Source: an uncultured Lacinutrix sp.
GTDB lineage: Bacteria > Bacteroidota > Bacteroidia > Flavobacteriales > Flavobacteriaceae
DNA: 64,000 nucleotides
NCBI GenBank assembly: GCA_937129145.1
Contig: CAKZMU010000056.1
Coordinates: 62,001-126,000, forward strand
Reading direction: 5' to 3'
The notes below the pieces were generated by a model. It was not told the origin of the DNA, ran no database searches, and saw nothing but the letters and a program-made list of their open reading frames with translations. Positions 62,012 through 64,000 of the stretch are shown here, piece after piece. The position numbers and the translations under genes are program-made. Position 1 is the stretch's first letter. Each line of letters starts with the position of its first letter.

Positions 62012-64000
62012 TTAAAATTGTTGTCCAATTATAAAGTGTGTTTCCCATCCATGTTTTACTGTTTGACCAGGTAATGGATCGAATCCATGACCAAAGTCAA
62101 TACCAAGTAAACCAAAGGCTGGCATAAATAATCTAATACCTAAACCTGCCGATCGTTTTAATGCGAAAGGGTTGTAATCTTTAAAACTATCGTATGACGC
62201 ACCAGCTTCTAAAAAGGCTAATGCATATATTTTTGCTTGTTGTGATTTTAGGGTTATTGGGTATCTTAATTCTAAAGAGAACTTGTTATATATAGTACCA
62301 CCATCTTGTGATGACAGCGATTGGTTTGGATACCCTCTAAGGGCAATTGCCTCTCTACCATCTAAACTGTAAGTTCCCATACCGTCTCCACCAAGAAAAT
62401 AACGCTCAAAAGGAATAATACCTCTATCGTTGTTGTAAGCACCTAAGAAACCAAATTCCATTTTTGGTCTCAATACCATATCGCCAACAACTTTGGTGTA
62501 CCATTCGCCATTAAATTTTACTTTATAAAACTCTAACCATTTAAAACGTTCTTGATCTATTTCTGATATTCTATTAGCGGCATCACTTCTAACAGAGTTA
62601 GAATTATTGGTGTTATTTTGAACTTCTAGTTGGTCTTCTCTTTCTTCTTTTAGTGCTGTATAGTCAACACTATTAAAAGCCGAATAAGGTAACGACAGTT
62701 TTGCTGTGATAGCAAATTTAGAACCACCAGTAGGGTAAATAGGATCAAAATTTGTATTATCTCTACTTAAACCAATAGTATATGCTAAGTTGTTTGACGA
62801 CCCATCACCAAAGGTAAATAAACCAGTATTATAGTTTTTTAAATCGTAATGCTGAAAACTAACTGCTTGAGATAACACAAAGAAATCATCTGGCACTGTC
62901 AACCTTTTTGCAAGCCCAACAGATAGCCCTGTAATATTAAAACGTCTGTCTTTATCTGCATCTCTTGTTGCAGGATTATATAAAAACTGCTTTGTATGTG
63001 ATATAGATGTAGAAAAGCTTACAGGTTTTTTACCACCAAACCAAGGCTCAGAAAAAGAGAAACTATAAGTTTGATAAAACCTACTTGCCTGTAAACGAAG
63101 CGCTAGTTTTTGACCATCTCCCATAGGGATTGGTGTATAAGCTTCCTTTTTAAAGATATCTTTTATAGAGAAGTTATTAAACGATAAACCTAAAGTACCA
63201 ATAAAGCCACCACCACCATAACCACCTTGCAATTCTATTTGGCTAGAACCACGCTCAACTACTGAGTATTCCATATCTAAAATACCATCGTTAGCGTTTA
63301 CATTTTTAAAATTAGGTGCTATTTGTTGCGCATCAAAAAAGCCTAATTGTCCAAGCTCACGAATGGTACGAAGTACATCCGCCTTATTATATCTTTGTCC
63401 AGGACGCGTTCTAATCTCTCTATAGATAACATGGTCGTTGGTTTTGTCGTTTCCAACAACAGATATTTTATTAAAATATGCTGGTTTACCTTCAACAATT
63501 CTAATTTCCATATCAATTACATTGCCATCTGCACTAGTTTCAACTGGTGTTATATTTGAGAATAAATAGCCATTATTTTGATAGAGGTTTGCTAAATCGT
63601 TACCATCAGGTTTTGTTTCGTCCTGAATTCTTTTTTCAAGCTCAACACCATTATAGGTGTCTCCTTTATCAATACGTAGAATACTGTTTAGGAATTGGTC
63701 AGTAAAAACGGTGTTTCCTAAAAATGTAATGTCTCCATAGGTGTATTTTTCACCTTCTTCTAATTCTATGTTTAGTGTTACTGTGTTATCAGGGTTGTAA
63801 ATTAAAGAATCGGAAATGATACGTGCATCACGATAACCGTTTTCTTTATATTTATCTACAATACTCACCAAGTCTTCGTTGAAGTCTGCCTCGATGTATT
63901 TTGAACGCTTAAAAATTCTTATTGGGTTTTTCTTTTTGGTATTTTTCATGGCTTTTCTAAGCTTTTTACTTTTAAGCTTTTCATTGCCATTAAACACAAT
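62012..64000 (-). CDS. bamA: Outer-membrane protein assembly factor BamA, C-terminal part
   Basis: 662 visible residues of BamA, which inserts beta-barrels into the outer membrane. The frame stays open to the window edge. The methionine at 63997 is followed at once by a mid-protein POTRA segment, so the true start lies beyond the window. About three POTRA domains are visible (YKENGYRDARI, GDITFLGNTVF, then the EGKPAYFNKISVVGN unit), followed by the barrel (GGYGGGGFIGTLGLSFNNFS onward). The barrel includes the lid region with the FLGGDGMGTYSLDG motif and the terminal strand ending HFIIGQQF. Confidence 0.94.
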   Translation of the reverse strand: MVFNGNEKLKSKKLRKAMKNTKKKNPIRIFKRSKYIEADFNEDLVSIVDKYKENGYRDARIISDSLIYNPDNTVTLNIELEEGEKYTYGDITFLGNTVFTDQFLNSILRIDKGDTYNGVELEKRIQDETKPDGNDLANLYQNNGYLFSNITPVETSADGNVIDMEIRIVEGKPAYFNKISVVGNDKTNDHVIYREIRTRPGQRYNKADVLRTIRELGQLGFFDAQQIAPNFKNVNANDGILDMEYSVVERGSSQIELQGGYGGGGFIGTLGLSFNNFSIKDIFKKEAYTPIPMGDGQKLALRLQASRFYQTYSFSFSEPWFGGKKPVSFSTSISHTKQFLYNPATRDADKDRRFNITGLSVGLAKRLTVPDDFFVLSQAVSFQHYDLKNYNTGLFTFGDGSSNNLAYTIGLSRDNTNFDPIYPTGGSKFAITAKLSLPYSAFNSVDYTALKEEREDQLEVQNNTNNSNSVRSDAANRISEIDQERFKWLEFYKVKFNGEWYTKVVGDMVLRPKMEFGFLGAYNNDRGIIPFERYFLGGDGMGTYSLDGREAIALRGYPNQSLSSQDGGTIYNKFSLELRYPITLKSQQAKIYALAFLEAGASYDSFKDYNPFALKRSAGLGIRLFMPAFGLLGIDFGHGFDPLPGQTVKHGWETHFIIGQQF

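Noticed and set aside
63995-63997. ATG near the right edge as the start of BamA
   Set aside because: The sequence continues open past it, and the protein begins in the middle of a POTRA-type region with no signal peptide, so the true start is outside the window.
1-64000. tRNA, rRNA, riboswitch or defence-island genes
   Set aside because: The gaps between genes are all under 300 bases. None shows a cloverleaf, rRNA or recognisable riboswitch core, and no nuclease, methylase or toxin-antitoxin genes were seen.

Overview
The window reads as a chromosomal segment of a marine-type member of the Flavobacteriaceae (Bacteroidota). The evidence is the low G+C content, the near absence of Shine-Dalgarno sequences, TAnnTTTG-type -7 boxes, and marker genes typical of the group: alternative complex III, SprA, RemB, SprF/PorP-like proteins, a type B T9SS C-terminal domain and Bacteroidota-style TonB proteins. 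I see no rRNA, tRNA, CRISPR array, prophage or transposase. Coding density is high and no gap between genes exceeds 300 bases. The longest is 8063-8350.

Layout. Bases 1-8062 hold the end of an alternative complex III operon (actB 3' part, actC, actD, actE, actF) running into coxB and coxA. Bases 8351-15407 are a T9SS surface cassette: a 1389-residue modular adhesin, an SprF/PorP-like protein and an OmpA/PD40 protein. Bases 15495-20572 carry ruvB, queG, maeB and ruvA. Bases 20578-33270 carry sprA (the T9SS translocon and gliding protein), gcvH, a VanZ-like gene, three tandem TonB-like genes and remB. After a small secreted unknown and a reverse-strand metallo-hydrolase, bases 34768-40015 hold the second respiratory locus: heme O synthase, two subunit III proteins, subunit IV, a cysteine-less SCO-like protein, SCO, DUF420 and a 71-residue CxxC protein. 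Bases 40109-45773 encode a MacB-type tripartite efflux system, followed by tsaB.

Bases 46456-51009 on the reverse strand hold mscS, a DUF1304 gene, a DUF255 thioredoxin-like gene, dodecin and a NifU-like gene. Then come an orphan SprF-like gene, a vWA protein and, divergently, a LytS-type kinase / DUF4349 / LytTR regulator operon, followed by a gamma carbonic anhydrase. The right end, on the reverse strand, holds an unknown lipoprotein, murI, two OmpH/Skp chaperones and the C-terminal two thirds or so of BamA, which runs off the window.

How it works together. The two respiratory loci jointly encode the quinol to cytochrome c to O2 branch: complex III replacement, oxidase subunits I-IV, heme O and copper delivery. 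SprA, the adhesin cassette, RemB and the SprF-like proteins belong to gliding and type IX secretion. BamA and the OmpH proteins supply outer-membrane assembly for those barrels.

Most of the window is ordinary, syntenic core genome. The most interesting non-coding signal is an array of about four direct repeats with a 21/21/20-bp period between the vWA gene and the LytTR two-component operon. Its spacing matches that of LytTR-family binding sites. Other signals worth attention are a terminator for mscS buried in the tsaB coding sequence, intergenic palindromic repeats (one of them in frame inside queG), and a TonB_C-like domain shared by three TonB proteins and the N-terminus of RemB. No clearly new multi-gene system was found.
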